Source of the DNA: Sisyra terminalis
Taxonomy: Eukaryota; Arthropoda; Insecta; Neuroptera; Sisyridae
Reading direction: 5' to 3'
DNA length: 64,000 nt
NCBI GenBank assembly: GCA_958496175.1
Contig: OY292275.1
Coordinates: 5,332,001-5,396,000 of the forward strand
Positions 33,251 to 45,064 of this stretch are shown here, one piece after another. Within the stretch, counting starts at the first letter, position 1. The number at the start of each line of letters is the position of its first letter. The notes beneath the pieces were generated by a model. That model made no database searches. It was given only the letters and a program-made list of their open reading frames with translations, and had not been told where the DNA came from. A program made the translations under genes and the position numbers.

Positions 33251-33701
33251 TAGATTTTTTCTTCTTGTTTTCTTCAGTTAACATGATTTTTTGCGAAAGG
33301 ATGATAATCGAAGATTAATATTGTTAGGGTATATAAATAGTGAAAATTTATAAATTTTGCTACGTTAATGTTTCAAAGTTTGACTAAAGTTTATTTAATA
33401 ATCTTTAGGTAAAAAAGTTTGATAAAAATTAGTAAATTTACATTAAATTTCAAATAATATTTTTTTTAATCTTCTGTAGGATCTCAAGCTTTTATATTGT
33501 ATGCATTTTTGAATCTTTAATACTAAAGTAAAGTGCATGGTTGTTTAGAAGATTTCGGGTCTTAGGCTCATTATTTAAAACTGTTAAGTTTGTTAATTTT
33601 ATTTTTCTTTTAGTTTGTCCTACTGACAAGAAATATTTAACTTAAAAGTAAGCTTAAAATTCATTACTATTATCATCTCATGGTGGCTCTATAGTCTATT
33701 G
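33251..33701. other. AT-rich stretch outside the palindrome
   Basis: Similarity to the left flank fades here. No gene recognised. Confidence 0.5.
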
Positions 33702-34657
33702 CAATGGTTCTTTACCAGGATTCAATTTAAGGGTGGATCACCGTCAGAACGTAAAAAAAAATGACTTTTTTAAAACTGCTGCCATTTCTTTTAAAGATAT
33801 TAAAAAAACGGTCTTCGGCATGTAAAAGTTGAAGTTTTGCACTATTTTTTTTTATTTGCCCCGATATGTTCCCCCTCCTTCTTTTACAGCGCTTTGAAAA
33901 AGGGTCCTCAAAAATGAGGAGGCAAACGGGAGACAAGTTTTCTCGGAAACCGGAAGTCGGATCATGATTTTTCAAAGAATGTAGGTTTTGGTAATGCGTC
34001 TTCTTGGTACTGAATCTCGAAAATCCGAAAAAAGTTGAAAATTCACAAAATGGCGCGACTTTGAAAAAAAAGTTTAAAAAAAACGACCTTTTTTGGACCT
34101 TTCCCCCTCTCCCACTTTGAGGGGGGGAGGTTTGGCCAATTTCAGAGGTTCAGTACCATGAAGACGTGTTGAACTATAACACTCTCCAGTTTCAAATAAA
34201 TCCGTCGGATAGTTTCTGAGAAATCTTGTCTCCCAGTTTTAAAAAGTTGATTTCGAGAAAAACGCATTTAAAGTTTTTTTAAGATATTTTTTTATGCTAT
34301 TATCAATTTATTCAATTTTTATGTATGTATGTATATATAGGTCTATAACTCGAAATATTTCGAATATCGACAAATCCTTTTAACACGTTATTCTTGAATG
34401 TTACAAGAAGACATTTTTGGAAAAAAAAAAGATTTTTTTTTTCTGGCGGTGATCCACCCTTAACTACTGTGTTTTGGTAAACCAGTCTTGCGGATTAGAC
34501 GGAAGTTAGGGCACACTTCCGACTCATACGATCTATAAATTCTATATTAATTTTTATTTTGGATTAAAAAAATCACATTTAATTTTTTAATCCCGAAGGG
34601 TTTGAAGAATGCGGTATTGAAATAGGTCATTACCTCCAACAAGTTTAAGAACCACTG
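33702..34657. mobile_element. hAT-type MITE, split by a TTAA MITE
   Basis: The left end reads CAATGGTTCTTTACCAG and the right end (34638-34657) is the complement of CAGTGGTTCTTAAACTTGTT, the CAGNGGTTCT type of hAT terminus. Flanking octamers GTCTATTG and GTACATAG match at five of eight positions, as expected of an old 8-bp target duplication. The host element is only about 220 bp once the inserted family I MITE (33731-34459) is removed. Confidence 0.65.
33731..34459 (+). mobile_element. TTAA-flanked MITE, family I, copy 3
   Basis: A 729-bp copy between TTAA repeats (33727-33730 and 34460-34463), with ends GGGTGGATCACCGTCAG and CTGGCGGTGATCCACCC. Same orientation as copy 2. It carries GAGAAAAACGCATTTAAAGT near 34255-34274 and lies inside a hAT-type MITE. 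Confidence 0.9.
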
Positions 34658-34892
34658 GTACATAGTTTATACGATGATAATAATACCTTAAATAAACTAA
34701 GAACCCATTGTTTGGTGATCAAAAGTAGAGCAAAGAATAACACTTAAAATACTGGAAAATTCACAAAATGATATCTTGGTGTCACTTGGACTTTTGGATA
34801 CCATCTTGGACTTTACCCTCTTAAGAATCTTTTCCAAAGGGAATATACAGACTGCAGAATACAACCCCAGCTGAAGACCCAGAAATCTTAAC

Positions 34893-35110
34893 TTGGGACT
34901 TACCAAAATAAACTATACAATTAATCTTCCATGGACTGGTTTAAGTATACCATTTTTGTGTTCAGAATCGGTTGTAGATATGCCAATTTATGCAATACTT
35001 AATCAAATAGCTAGATGGACACAAAATGAACAAATAAAATCCTGGAACAAAAATTCAGTTGGTCAAATCCCAATGCAGGTATGCAGAAAATTTCTTTCCT
35101 AATGTTCGAA
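34893..35110 (+). pseudogene. LINE fragment downstream of the RNase H domain
   Basis: The 69-codon frame has W-x7-IKSWNKNSVGQIPMQVCRKFL, matching the region after RNase H in I/R1/LOA/jockey-type LINEs (W, then H/I-x-x-W, then G-x-x-Q-x-K-x-F). Upstream, PFLCSESVVDMPIYAI fits the preceding GPEP-like segment. No reverse transcriptase or poly-A tail is attached. The antiparallel frame at 34697-34906 is a shadow. Confidence 0.5.
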
Positions 35111-35969
35111 TTAAAAAATTAATAGTTGGTTATTAATTTTTTCTTGTTTAAGGAGTAAAAAATCACAATTATTAAGCAACAAAGTGGATAATCATTGTTG
35201 CATTTATTCTAGAAGAAGTTCATAATTTGTGGGATGAAAACATGGTGAAAGTATACAAATTTTTTTTACATCAAGCTTATGATTTTAGGAAAGAAAATTG
35301 CAAATAATATATTTTTTGTGATTAATTATTCATAATATTCATTAAACACTCTTCAGAACTTGCAACAACTTCAAGGAAGATAATCTTTTTGTCCTAGAAA
35401 TTAACAAAACTTTTCTTTTGCAGATTTATTTACTTGAATGGTTAACTACTTAATTTTTGTCCACTTCAATGCAACAAAGATGCAAATCTTAGACTAAAAA
35501 TAGGTAAATACAATTGTACATTTATATATCTTAGGTTTTCATTAATTCCAATGGGTTTAAAATTGTATTTTTTTGGAAAAATTAACGATAGAAAAAATCA
35601 TTACGACCATCGAATATTAAATGACGAATTTTCGATGAAACGAATAGCTTTAAATAATCCCTTGTCTTGATTGATTGTACGTTCCCAATTCGAGACCGAA
35701 AGCTCTCGATATTTGTTGTGATTGTGACAAACGAAAATATTTTCCTGAGCATTGATTTAATCTCTGTATACTTTTATTTAATCAATTTTTCCAGTTTCAT
35801 CAATCAACCGATGAAGCGTATTTGTCTTTACCCTATCTCTGATGATTTTTTCGATACCCCAAAGAAAGTTTTAACTTCCACGCAAAACATCAATATTTGC
35901 ATATTGTGGGTGTTGTGATAAATTTGCCACTTTTGACGTGTTTTTAATGAAAATTTTCCAAGAAATTTA
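35111..35969. other. AT-rich stretch, nothing recognised
   Basis: An 83-codon frame (35667-35918) has no recognisable domain. Otherwise nothing supported. Confidence 0.45.
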
Positions 35970-36790
35970 AAGCTTTTGTAAACATAGTGATACTAATATA
36001 ATCAATTTACGAAAGAAAATATTTTTAAACGGGGAAAAAAAATAATACAATTAATCATCTTTTTTCTGAGGCAAATTTAATGTTATGGTGTGCTAGATTG
36101 TCCAACATGTCGCTAATTTCATGCATTTGAAAGCGAAAATTTCAAGTTTAAATTCAAAACATTTTATTGTTGTCGTGGCTAATATATGTAAGATTTATGG
36201 GCTTGAGAGAATAAATTTGCTTTAATTAACGTTTGAAAATGAAATAATAAATTTCTTTCTCATTTAAAGCTTTTTAAGGGAATGAAAATATGTATTTTAT
36301 TTTATAGAACGTCAAATTATTTATTAATTATATCATGTAACTTGGGTTGCCTATCCACGTACAAAACAATATACTACATGTATGTGATTTTGATCAATTA
36401 AACTGTTTAAAATTCCTATAGTACAGCCGTGGAAATGAAATTTATTAGTGGAGTCCCCAAAAATAACGTAGAGGCTATTTTTTTTTTATTAATCGATAGA
36501 TTAGGTCCTAAACATGATTTCAACCAAAAAATCCGTCACCAAAAGGTGCCACGTCTGCCTCAAAATTAATTTTTCCAGAAAAGAATATATTTTCATTCTA
36601 ACTTTTAAACCGTGCTAGATACAAATAAAATAGTTATTATCAAAATGAAAGCTGAGGATATCTGCTACAAAAAAGATTATGTAATATTTTCCTGTATGTG
36701 CCATAGTTAACATGAAACTGACGGTTGTAGTTGGAACATACAAAATTTACATTTTCAAAAATTCTGTTATATTATTGATGATATATTCGA
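35970..36790 (+). repeat. Dispersed repeat, order X-Y
   Basis: Segment X (about 35970-36372; landmarks TAATGTTATGGTGTGCTAG, CTAATTTCATGCATTTGAAA and GGGTTGCCTATCCACGTAC) is followed by segment Y (36421-36790; landmarks GTACAGCCGT, CATGATTTCAACC, GTGCCATAGTTAAC). Both recur at 54650-55550 on the minus strand but there Y precedes X. No coding potential seen. Confidence 0.75.
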
Positions 36791-38784
36791 AAATTAAGGG
36801 TTGTCGAATGATTTAGATACCACCAGAAAATTGGGATTGGAAGAAAGGAAAATTTTTAATTTCTGTTGTGATTTCACAACTTCCAGCTCCACAAAACATT
36901 TTAAAAATGATTTTTTTAAATTTTACGAAAGATTCCAAAAAATCTGACTTATAAAAAAAAGCTGGCTACTTACAGTAAAGCTTGCGGAGCTTGCAGAAAA
37001 CGACACTGCAAAAACATTTTCTCCGATGAATCTATAGAAAGCCTTTGGAATGAAGATATAACACCAGATTAGGATGAAAGTTACTAAATTTAGTTTATGT
37101 AAACATGTGGTTATCTGGAATTTAAAACTAAACTAAACAAAACTAGGTTATTTGAATTTTTCACATAATTTTTGAGATTATGAGAAAAAAATATGAATAC
37201 AAAAGTTGTAGGTTTTCTTATTACCTATAACTTTTCTATTTAACTTTTTTCCATAGGACTTGTAATTTGGCCGGAAATCGAGATAAATCGGTTTTATCCA
37301 GAAAAACTCACCCTTCCTTTTTCCCGACCAAAGATCGTCCGTTAATTATTTTTCTTTGCATTTTTGTTATATTGTCTTTCTTTCAAAAATTATCGACATT
37401 GACCAATTGAATTGTGGTATTGTTCAATTGAAAACTGGAAGTTTAGTTACAAGTTTAAGTACAGAATATACTTTGAAAAATCTTTAACGAAATATTTGAG
37501 TTGATTTTTGATAAATTGATTAAAGCTTTGATTCAAAATTTTTAAATTTACTGTTAAAGTAACTTGGTTACAAATCTCTTCTTAACATGTACCATTTTCT
37601 CTGGCCATTAATTTCAATTTTTTCGAAATTGGTTTTTGATATAAAACTTTTTGTAATTTTATCGGAAAAAAACGCCGTTAATACTCGCAAGTTACCACAT
37701 AAAAGTTACCACATCTTGTACAATTTTTGCTACATTGAATTATTAATGGATCTATTTATCTCGACGATAATCTGACTTTGGGAGCGATAATCTTTCGAAA
37801 ACTTTAACCAACCACAAGCGCAACATTCACTCATTCATAAACTCGGCTCTACACTAACGATGCGTCTCAACTCGATATAAAACTTTTCGAACCAACGATA
37901 AAAGTAAATCAAAAACTTTGGAAAATTCAAACGAATTAATGTTTTTATACCGACTATGCTGATAAACAACAACGATTTTGGTCAAATAAAAACGAGGGCA
38001 TCGAATTGGATGAAAAATTTAACCATAACTAAGTTAGAAGATGAAATATTGCAAGAATTTCAGGCCAAAAAAACGCAGCCAATTTTCCTATGAAATTAGG
38101 CCATAATATTTATGAAATTTATACGACTAAACCAATTCTGGGCCACAAAAAACATTGTCCACTCAAATTAATGAAATTCAAGCTAGAGAAAGCGCAACGG
38201 TTGAATCAATTTTCATCTTTATGCGAAAAGCATCACGTAATGAAATGCTGAAATGCGTTCGCTCGGGCCCAACAAATGGATTTGGAATTTTTCCAATTTC
38301 CGTGCGAAAATGAATCATAAAAACAGCACCGACAAAAGCATGAATATACAGTGCCTATATACAGTGGAACGAGGACAAAGCGGCGACCGTGGAGACGGCG
38401 GGGGAGGCAAATTGTCTTGCGTTTTTTTTTTATATTTATTTCCTCCAAATAAACTCCAGCTTGTTGAAAACTGCTCTGATTTATGTTCATGTAATTTTTG
38501 TTCGTCTTGATTCTTTTGCTGTACTTCTACGTACCTACATAAAATATGGCTGCAAAATTTCGGTAAATATCTGCATTTACACGACAATGCGATAATTTTC
38601 TCGTTAGCGAAATGATGATGAATGGTGTTTGAGGAAAAAAGATGAAGACATTCAAATAAAAAGCTTTAACAGCACAAAAATCTGTAAAACGTGCACTAAA
38701 CAAAAACTGTTAAACAGATTCATATATTTGTTTTTGTTTTGTAAATTTTCTTTTACTATCTTTTTGAAAACGAATTTTCAAAAA
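36791..38784. other. No gene recognised; GC-richer patch at 38240-38420
   Basis: Mostly AT-rich. Around 38240-38420 the sequence is GC-richer and non-repetitive, with several overlapping open frames on both strands, which is what chance gives in such a patch. It could be host regulatory or exonic sequence; nothing in it allows a call. Confidence 0.4.
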
Positions 38785-39112
38785 GAATCCTCAAGCTCCA
38801 ATACTTCATGGTTTACCCAAAATCCATATAATAAATATCCCAATCCGACCAGCAGTGGATTACAAACTTGCTCCTGGATATTGGTTAGCCAAAAAATTAG
38901 TAGAAACCATTAAATTAGGCATCATATTGAACGAAAATTATGCATTAAAAACATATGAATGTATGAATAATACTAAAAACCTACAACTACCAGAGAACAT
39001 CAAAATGGCATCAAGTTGACATTGTCAACTTATACGCAAATGTCCCTGTTGAAGAAACAATCCAAATTGTGGAATATAATCTAATGAAATCAAAGTTATA
39101 TAATTATATAGT

Positions 39113-40077
39113 AATAGCTGATCCACGCAACTTCGTCTGCGTAACGTAGGTGTAGATTATGTTTTCTTTTCAATTTCTCCATTTGTAGTGGTATATGAAC
39201 ATTTTTATTTTTCTTATTTCTTTTACGAAAAACATAATCATACTTAAAAACACTATTTCGTCAACTTTAAAATGACACATTTAATAAACTGTTGCAAAGA
39301 ATAAAATTGTTCTGTGTAATATTCAATCAATTTTTAAAAAAATATTTATAAATAACTAAAAAGACTATATTCAATTGCGTATACCTACGGTAGGTATACC
39401 TACCGTAGACCAAATAATCTGTAAATCAATCAGCATCTATACATAAATAAAAAATATCGCCAAGTTCAATAAAGTTGGTCTTAATTATAAGTAAAATGCG
39501 GTGACGATGCGACATTTTTCAAATAACTTACATTTTTAAACTTGTGATATCTTTCGAATGGAATGTTCAAATTGAATAATTAAAAAAGTTATATAATGGT
39601 ATTGAAGCAAACTTAAATATGAAGTCATTTATTTTGATAAGGATTAATCCCAAAGTATAAATAAAAGAGTTTTTATAACGGTGGCATTTATATATATTTT
39701 TTAAAATGAAAAAACACTTATTATGACATAACTATAATAGTTAGACTTATGCTGTCGCTCTATTTTTTGTAGATAATGATATGTTCTGCAAAATCGTACT
39801 ACATTATTTTGTTCTATAACCAATAGTTTTTGCAGCGCACGCGATAAAAGAATGTTTTTTGGTAATTTTTTCAGACCTTGGGTTACATTATTGGAGTTTT
39901 AGTATGGATCCCTACCTTTTTTGAAAATTGAACATAGCCTATGTTCACCGGAAATAGTGTAGCTTCCCAACAGTGAAAGAATTTTTCAAATCGGTCAAGT
40001 AGTTTCGGAGTCTATTCAAAGCAAACAAACAATCAAATCTTTCCTCTTTATAATAATAGAAGTAGATAGAAGATAGA
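39113..40077 (+). mobile_element. ~0.95 kb SINE/RTE-like repeat, copy A
   Basis: Begins AGCTGATCCACGCAACTTCG and ends CTTTCCTCTTTATAATAATAG with a short GTAGATAG-like tail. It has the phrase TCGGTCAAGTAGTTTCGGAG followed by AAGCAAACAAACAATC, a 3-prime signature of widespread insect retroelements of RTE type (recalled, not searched). It is inserted in the Penelope-like element. Copy B is at 42349-43296, and a fragment is at 14384-14763. It contains a perfect 24-bp palindrome. No open frame, so non-autonomous. Confidence 0.7.
39385..39408. repeat. Perfect 24-bp palindrome in copy A
   Basis: CTACGGTAGGTA followed by its exact reverse complement TACCTACCGTAG. Copy B carries the identical palindrome at 42616-42639. 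Confidence 0.9.
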
Positions 40078-40795
40078 TCAACGACAAATTAAACTTGTTA
40101 ACCCCCTTATAATAACAATACTATTTCACTTTCAATCAAAAATTTTCACCAAAAGGAAGGCTAGGCCATGGGTTCTCCTTTATCAGGACTACTAGCCAAC
40201 ATTTACATAAATCACTTTGAAAAGAAATATATTATGAACTATACCTACAAAAATAAAATAATATATTAAGGATGATATATAGACGATACATTATTTAATG
40301 GAACTACCCGACAGATTGCCAATATGGTATCCGATCTGAACAAAATAAACCAGAAAATAAAATTCACTTCAGAACACGAACTAAATGGAACAATCAACTC
40401 TTTAGACACAACAATCACCAATAAAAATGGAAAATTGTCATACAATATATTCAGAAAACCAACAACAATGAACATCCATAAAACATCATTTCACCCAAGA
40501 AACCAAAAAATGGCACCTTACAACAGTCCAGTATACAGAGCGATCAAATTTCCTCTTAGCACCAAAGTTCCAGAAGAAAAATTAAGATAATTAAACATAT
40601 AGCCATTAGTAACGGATACAACAGGTCAATTGTAGACAAAATAATATCAAAATTTACACAAAAATCCATTCTTCCAACTCTACCAAAAGAAAATAAAAAA
40701 TATATAATAATTAAAGTTCAATAATATATTTAGTTTTACAATCGCCAACTTCCTAAAGAAAAATAACTTCAATATCGCATCGCATCGAAGATTTA

Positions 40796-42348
40796 TTAAA
40801 ACTATATTTCATGTTTATAATGCTACGAAATTTGTGTCCCATTTCAAGAAATTCCTCTTTTATGACCTTTGATGGAGTTGAGCATCACTTTGAAAAAATT
40901 CATTAGAAGTCATTTAAAGTAATTAAAAGCATTTTAAATTATAACGATTTCATTGACTACAATAATTTTACCACTACAATGCTGTTCCACTTTGTACCAT
41001 TATCAAAGGCTTTTTTCCTGGTCTATAAAAAGATTAGCAATTGATTTCTTAAATCAACCAAAAAACGGTAACAATCAATAAAACTTTAGTTGCTTAGTGC
41101 AACTTTAAAAATAAATTAAAATTTGTAAAAATTGGATAAAAATTTTAGCCAACCTTTTCTCACACCAAATTTTAAAGTTTAATTTGCTGTTATACTTTCT
41201 CTTCGAATGTTATTGCTGCAGATAAAAGTTCACAGAAAATTAGCACAAAGACCAAAGTTTTAGTCGTTGCGTTTTTCGTTACAATTCGTTGTGCAGACTA
41301 TATTACTATATAATGGATACTGGAATTGATAGCCGCAGTAATTTGATATCTTTTGCTTATGTTGTTATTATCTAAAACATATACGTTTAAATTGTACAAG
41401 AAATGGAAACCCTGGGTTTTTGTGTGCTAAAAATTATTGCTTGGGAAATTTGAATTTTCATGTCTCTTATCTATTGTATATTTGTAAAAAGGTTAAAATG
41501 GTTCTACGTTAAAGATATCATTGTTTTAGGTTTTAAATAATTTACTTAATTTATTGTAGGAAATTGATAAGGATTTCACTTTAATGATTAGAATTTCAAT
41601 TGAAATATTACACAAGTTGTGGCTTTCAATGTTGGAATATAATTTTAAATTGCTACCCTTCCCTCCTTTTGGAAAAAAGCAAACACATTTGTTAAATTAT
41701 TCTTAGGAAGTATAAAGGAAGAATCATTTTCTGTGGTTTCCATTCTGCCAAGAATATAACGTAGAAATCTATGAGTTTAGAATTGCACGAATTTGGATAT
41801 TTTAAAATCAAATTTTATCCTTTAAGGGAAAGGGTAAGAACATTAGTTTGAATTACAGTTTTGCAAATTGAGAAATGTATCCAATATTTTTAAAAATAAC
41901 CAAAGATTTTTCTGTTGAAAACTAAAGTTCTCTAGCCTGCATTAGTTTTATTTAATCGAATTTTCTTATCAATCAAATGCTGTAATCCAAATAACATATT
42001 ATATTCACTATTTTGTAATGAATCTTTAAGTAGATAATATTTATGAATATTTCCATCGATGAAGATCTCTCCTAAATTGACAGGATACTGTAATGTTGTT
42101 GAAAAATACGACGTTTTGCAACAACCAGGGTTTGTATAGGGCTTTAAATGTTCTTACAAAAAAAGATCTAAATTAGCAAGCAGTTCCATGGTTTCCAAAA
42201 AATTATCATTATAAGGATCTTCAATTTGTTTTGAATATTTTTAAAATGGCAGTCTTCTAATTACCAGTGATACAATTGAAAAATTTAATATGATATTTTG
42301 AAACTTAAAATTCAATAAAATACTTATTTCCCATACTGTATTGAAGAC
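40796..42348. other. AT-rich stretch, nothing recognised
   Basis: No gene, repeat or RNA could be supported. Confidence 0.5.
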
Positions 42349-43296
42349 TAGCTGGTCCCCGCAACTTCGTCTGCGTAACGTAGGTGTAGATTGTATTTTC
42401 TTTTTAGCTTTGCTATTTGTTGTGGTATATGAACATTTTTATTTTTCTTATTTCGTTTACGAAAAACATAATCATACTTAAAACACTATTTCGTCAACTT
42501 TAAAACAACACATTTAATAAACTGTTGCAAAGAATAAAATTGTTGTATGTAATAATCAATTAATTTTCAAAAAATATTTATAAATATCTACAAAGAGTAT
42601 GTCTATTGCGTATAGCTACGGTAGGTATACCTACCGTAGTCCAAATAATCTGTAAATCAATCAGCATCTATACATAAATAAAAAATATCGCCAAGTTCAA
42701 TAAAGTTGGTCTTAATTATAAGTAAAATAGGGTGACCATGCGACATTTTTTAAATAATTTACATTTTTAAACTTGTGATATCTTTCGAATGGAATGTTCA
42801 AAATGAATAACTCAAAAAGTTATATAATGGAATTGAAGCAAACTTAAATATGAAGTCATTTATTTTGATAAAGATTAATCTCAAAGTTTAAATAAAGGAA
42901 CTTTTATAACGGTGGCATTTATATACATTTGTTTAAATGAAAAAACACGTATTGTGACATAACTATAATAGTTAGACATATGCTGTCGGTCTATTTTTTG
43001 TAGATAATGATATGTTCTGCAAAATCGTACTAAATTATTTTGTTCTATAACCAATAGTTTTCGCAGCGCACGCGATAAAAGAATGTTTTTTGGTAATTTT
43101 TGCAGACCTTGGGTTACATTATTGGAGTTTTAGTAAGGATCCTTAACTTTTTTGAAAATTTAATATAGCCCATGTTCACCGGAATTAGTGTAGCTTCCCA
43201 ACAGTGAAAGAAGTTTTCAAATCGGTCAAGTAATTTCGGAGACTATTCAAAGCAAACAAACAATCAAATCTTTCCTCTTTATAAAAATAGATAGAT
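42349..43296 (+). mobile_element. ~0.95 kb SINE/RTE-like repeat, copy B
   Basis: Begins CTAGCTGGTCCCCGCAACTTC and ends CTTTCCTCTTTATAAAAATAG followed by ATAGATG. It is collinear with copy A over its whole length with few indels. No target duplication could be fixed. Confidence 0.75.
42616..42639. repeat. Perfect 24-bp palindrome in copy B
   Basis: Identical to 39385-39408: CTACGGTAGGTA plus its reverse complement. Confidence 0.9.
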
Positions 43297-44681
43297 GTTC
43301 CATATATTCCTAGCAAAACTAGCTCAAATCAATTTTCCTCCCCTAAAATCATGCCGCCCTAGGCTCGGGCCTTATGAGCCTAGGCTCAAATCCATGATTA
43401 ATCCCAGATGCCTTCCCAAGTTATCTTTGCTTCTGGTGACCAGATTGTTTTGGATTGTCAATATCTAATTTTTTCCGTTCCATAAATTTCATTACATTAA
43501 CAAATTTAGACCATTTACTTAAGGCTTTCATTGCTGAGCCCTGCTAGGGGTCCCACGATCAAGGACCAATAAATTAAATATGTTAAATATGTCAACCATT
43601 AAATTTGTATTTGTGTTATTATTTTTAAGTTCACATTGTTTATGTTAAATATAAACACGACTTAAGACTTCTAATTAAATATGAATTTCAACATTTCGTT
43701 TGATTAAAAATGAAAACTTAACAATTTTTTTCAAAAAAAAAAAAACAACAATAAGTTAAAAGCTCTGTAATTTCTTGGAAAATTTATCACTATGATGACG
43801 ATCGTAAAAGAGGCTGACATAATACCCAGAACGTCGCTCGACTCTGTAAAAGCTCGAAAGCTTGCGTTGAGATCTTCATTATAACGACGGATATGAGATC
43901 TTAATTACCTGCATTGAAAAATGGACTTTATAATTAAATATTATCCTTTCACTTATGAAATTCATAACAATATGAAACATAATCTCCATTGCAACCACTA
44001 CATATTTATCACTCAACTCAATTTTGCCCTGAAATTTTCCCTCCCCATATTGTCATATTACTAAAATCAATGAAAAATTCATTTCAATTTCGCCGAAAAG
44101 CTATGGAATTAATTAAAACAAAAAAAAAAACAAAAGAGACATGATATTTTATATTGGTATTGGTTGCAAATTTTTAATTAAATTACCGATTTTTTTTTGC
44201 ATTTATAATCCGTTTTAGTTTGAGCGAATTTAATTTTGTGCTCAACCACCTGTTAATTTTGTCTGGTTATTTCGGTGGTTCTTTGTAAAAGTGAGATAGT
44301 AAATCAATTTAATATGTCCATATAATATGTAGAGTGCGTTTTTTTTTTCAAATTTGCCAGGATTTCAATCTTTTATTGGTCTAATTTCAAAAAATTAATG
44401 TTTGCTATATATTAGTGGTCAATTAATCCTCTAAATACGTTTCAATAGTTGTTGTTTCCATGGATACTCCTGATACTTAACTCGGGACTACTAACCAATA
44501 GTATTTTTTATAGGTTCTGTTCAATTTTCAATTGTTTTATTTATGGTTTTTGGCAAAGAAATTAAATTTAAGTAATCTTAATCTCTTGTTTGTATGGGTT
44601 GGCAACCAAATACAATTGGTTCCATGTTTTTCAATCCTCTGACAAAATATTCCCAATATCCTTTAGACAAAAAAAAACCTA
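43297..44681. other. Non-repetitive stretch, no gene recognised
   Basis: A short dyad TAGGCTC...GAGCCTA lies at about 43362-43390. Nothing else could be supported. Confidence 0.45.
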
Positions 44682-45064
44682 GGGGCCATTCATAAAATAT
44701 GTCACGCTAAAATAAGCTTTTTATGACCCCCTCCCCCCATTGTCACACTGTGTCACACTTTCTATGACCCCCCTAGAAATATTTCGTCACAAAACTAAGA
44801 CCCTCCCCCCCTGAATGTGATAAATTTCAATTAAAAGTGGACAAATTTCTATATATTTAAAAACTATACATTTAATATTTACAAAATACGAAATGAATGA
44901 CTTTTTAGCATGATAAAAATTGAAAAAGAAAAATAGTCGAAAGAAATATTAATTTATTAAATAATAATATATAATATAATATAAATATTAATCCCTGTCA
45001 CATCTTGTCACACTCAGCATGACCCCTTCCCCCTTGTATGCGAACGTATTTTATGAACGGCCCC
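44682..45064. mobile_element. MITE with GGGGCCRTTCATAAAATAYGT ends (383 bp)
   Basis: Terminal inverted repeats of about 21 bp; below them, C-rich tracts (TGACCCCCTCCCCCC, GACCCCTTCCCCC) and repeated TGTCACA phrases lie on both sides. Elements with this GGGGCC-TTCATAAA start are, from memory, common in insect genomes. No target duplication could be fixed and no transposase is present. The open frame at 45019-45222 runs across its right end and is a shadow. Confidence 0.75.

Larger units (their letters stand above)
38785..40795 (+). pseudogene. Penelope-like element reverse transcriptase, broken by an insertion
   Basis: Part 1 (38785-39112) reads, with one frame shift, GLPKIH, PIRPAVDYKLAPGYWLAKKL and then NLYANVPVEETIQIV, the order seen in Penelope-like RTs. 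Part 2 (40078-40795) reads MGSPLSGLLANIYINHFEK, the catalytic YIDD box (40276-40287), NQKIKFTSEHELNGTIN, SLDTTITNKNGKLSYNIFRK, TSFHPR and YNSPVYRAI, then NFLKKNNFNIA. The two parts are separated by a ~0.95 kb repeat (39113-40077). YIDD is intact but stops and shifts occur around it. The C-terminal GIY-YIG nuclease typical of the family was not found, nor were terminal repeats. The element is dead. Confidence 0.88.

Noticed and set aside
38253..38595. Five overlapping open frames on both strands
   Set aside because: Typical of a stop-poor GC-richer patch; none has a domain or clear start context.
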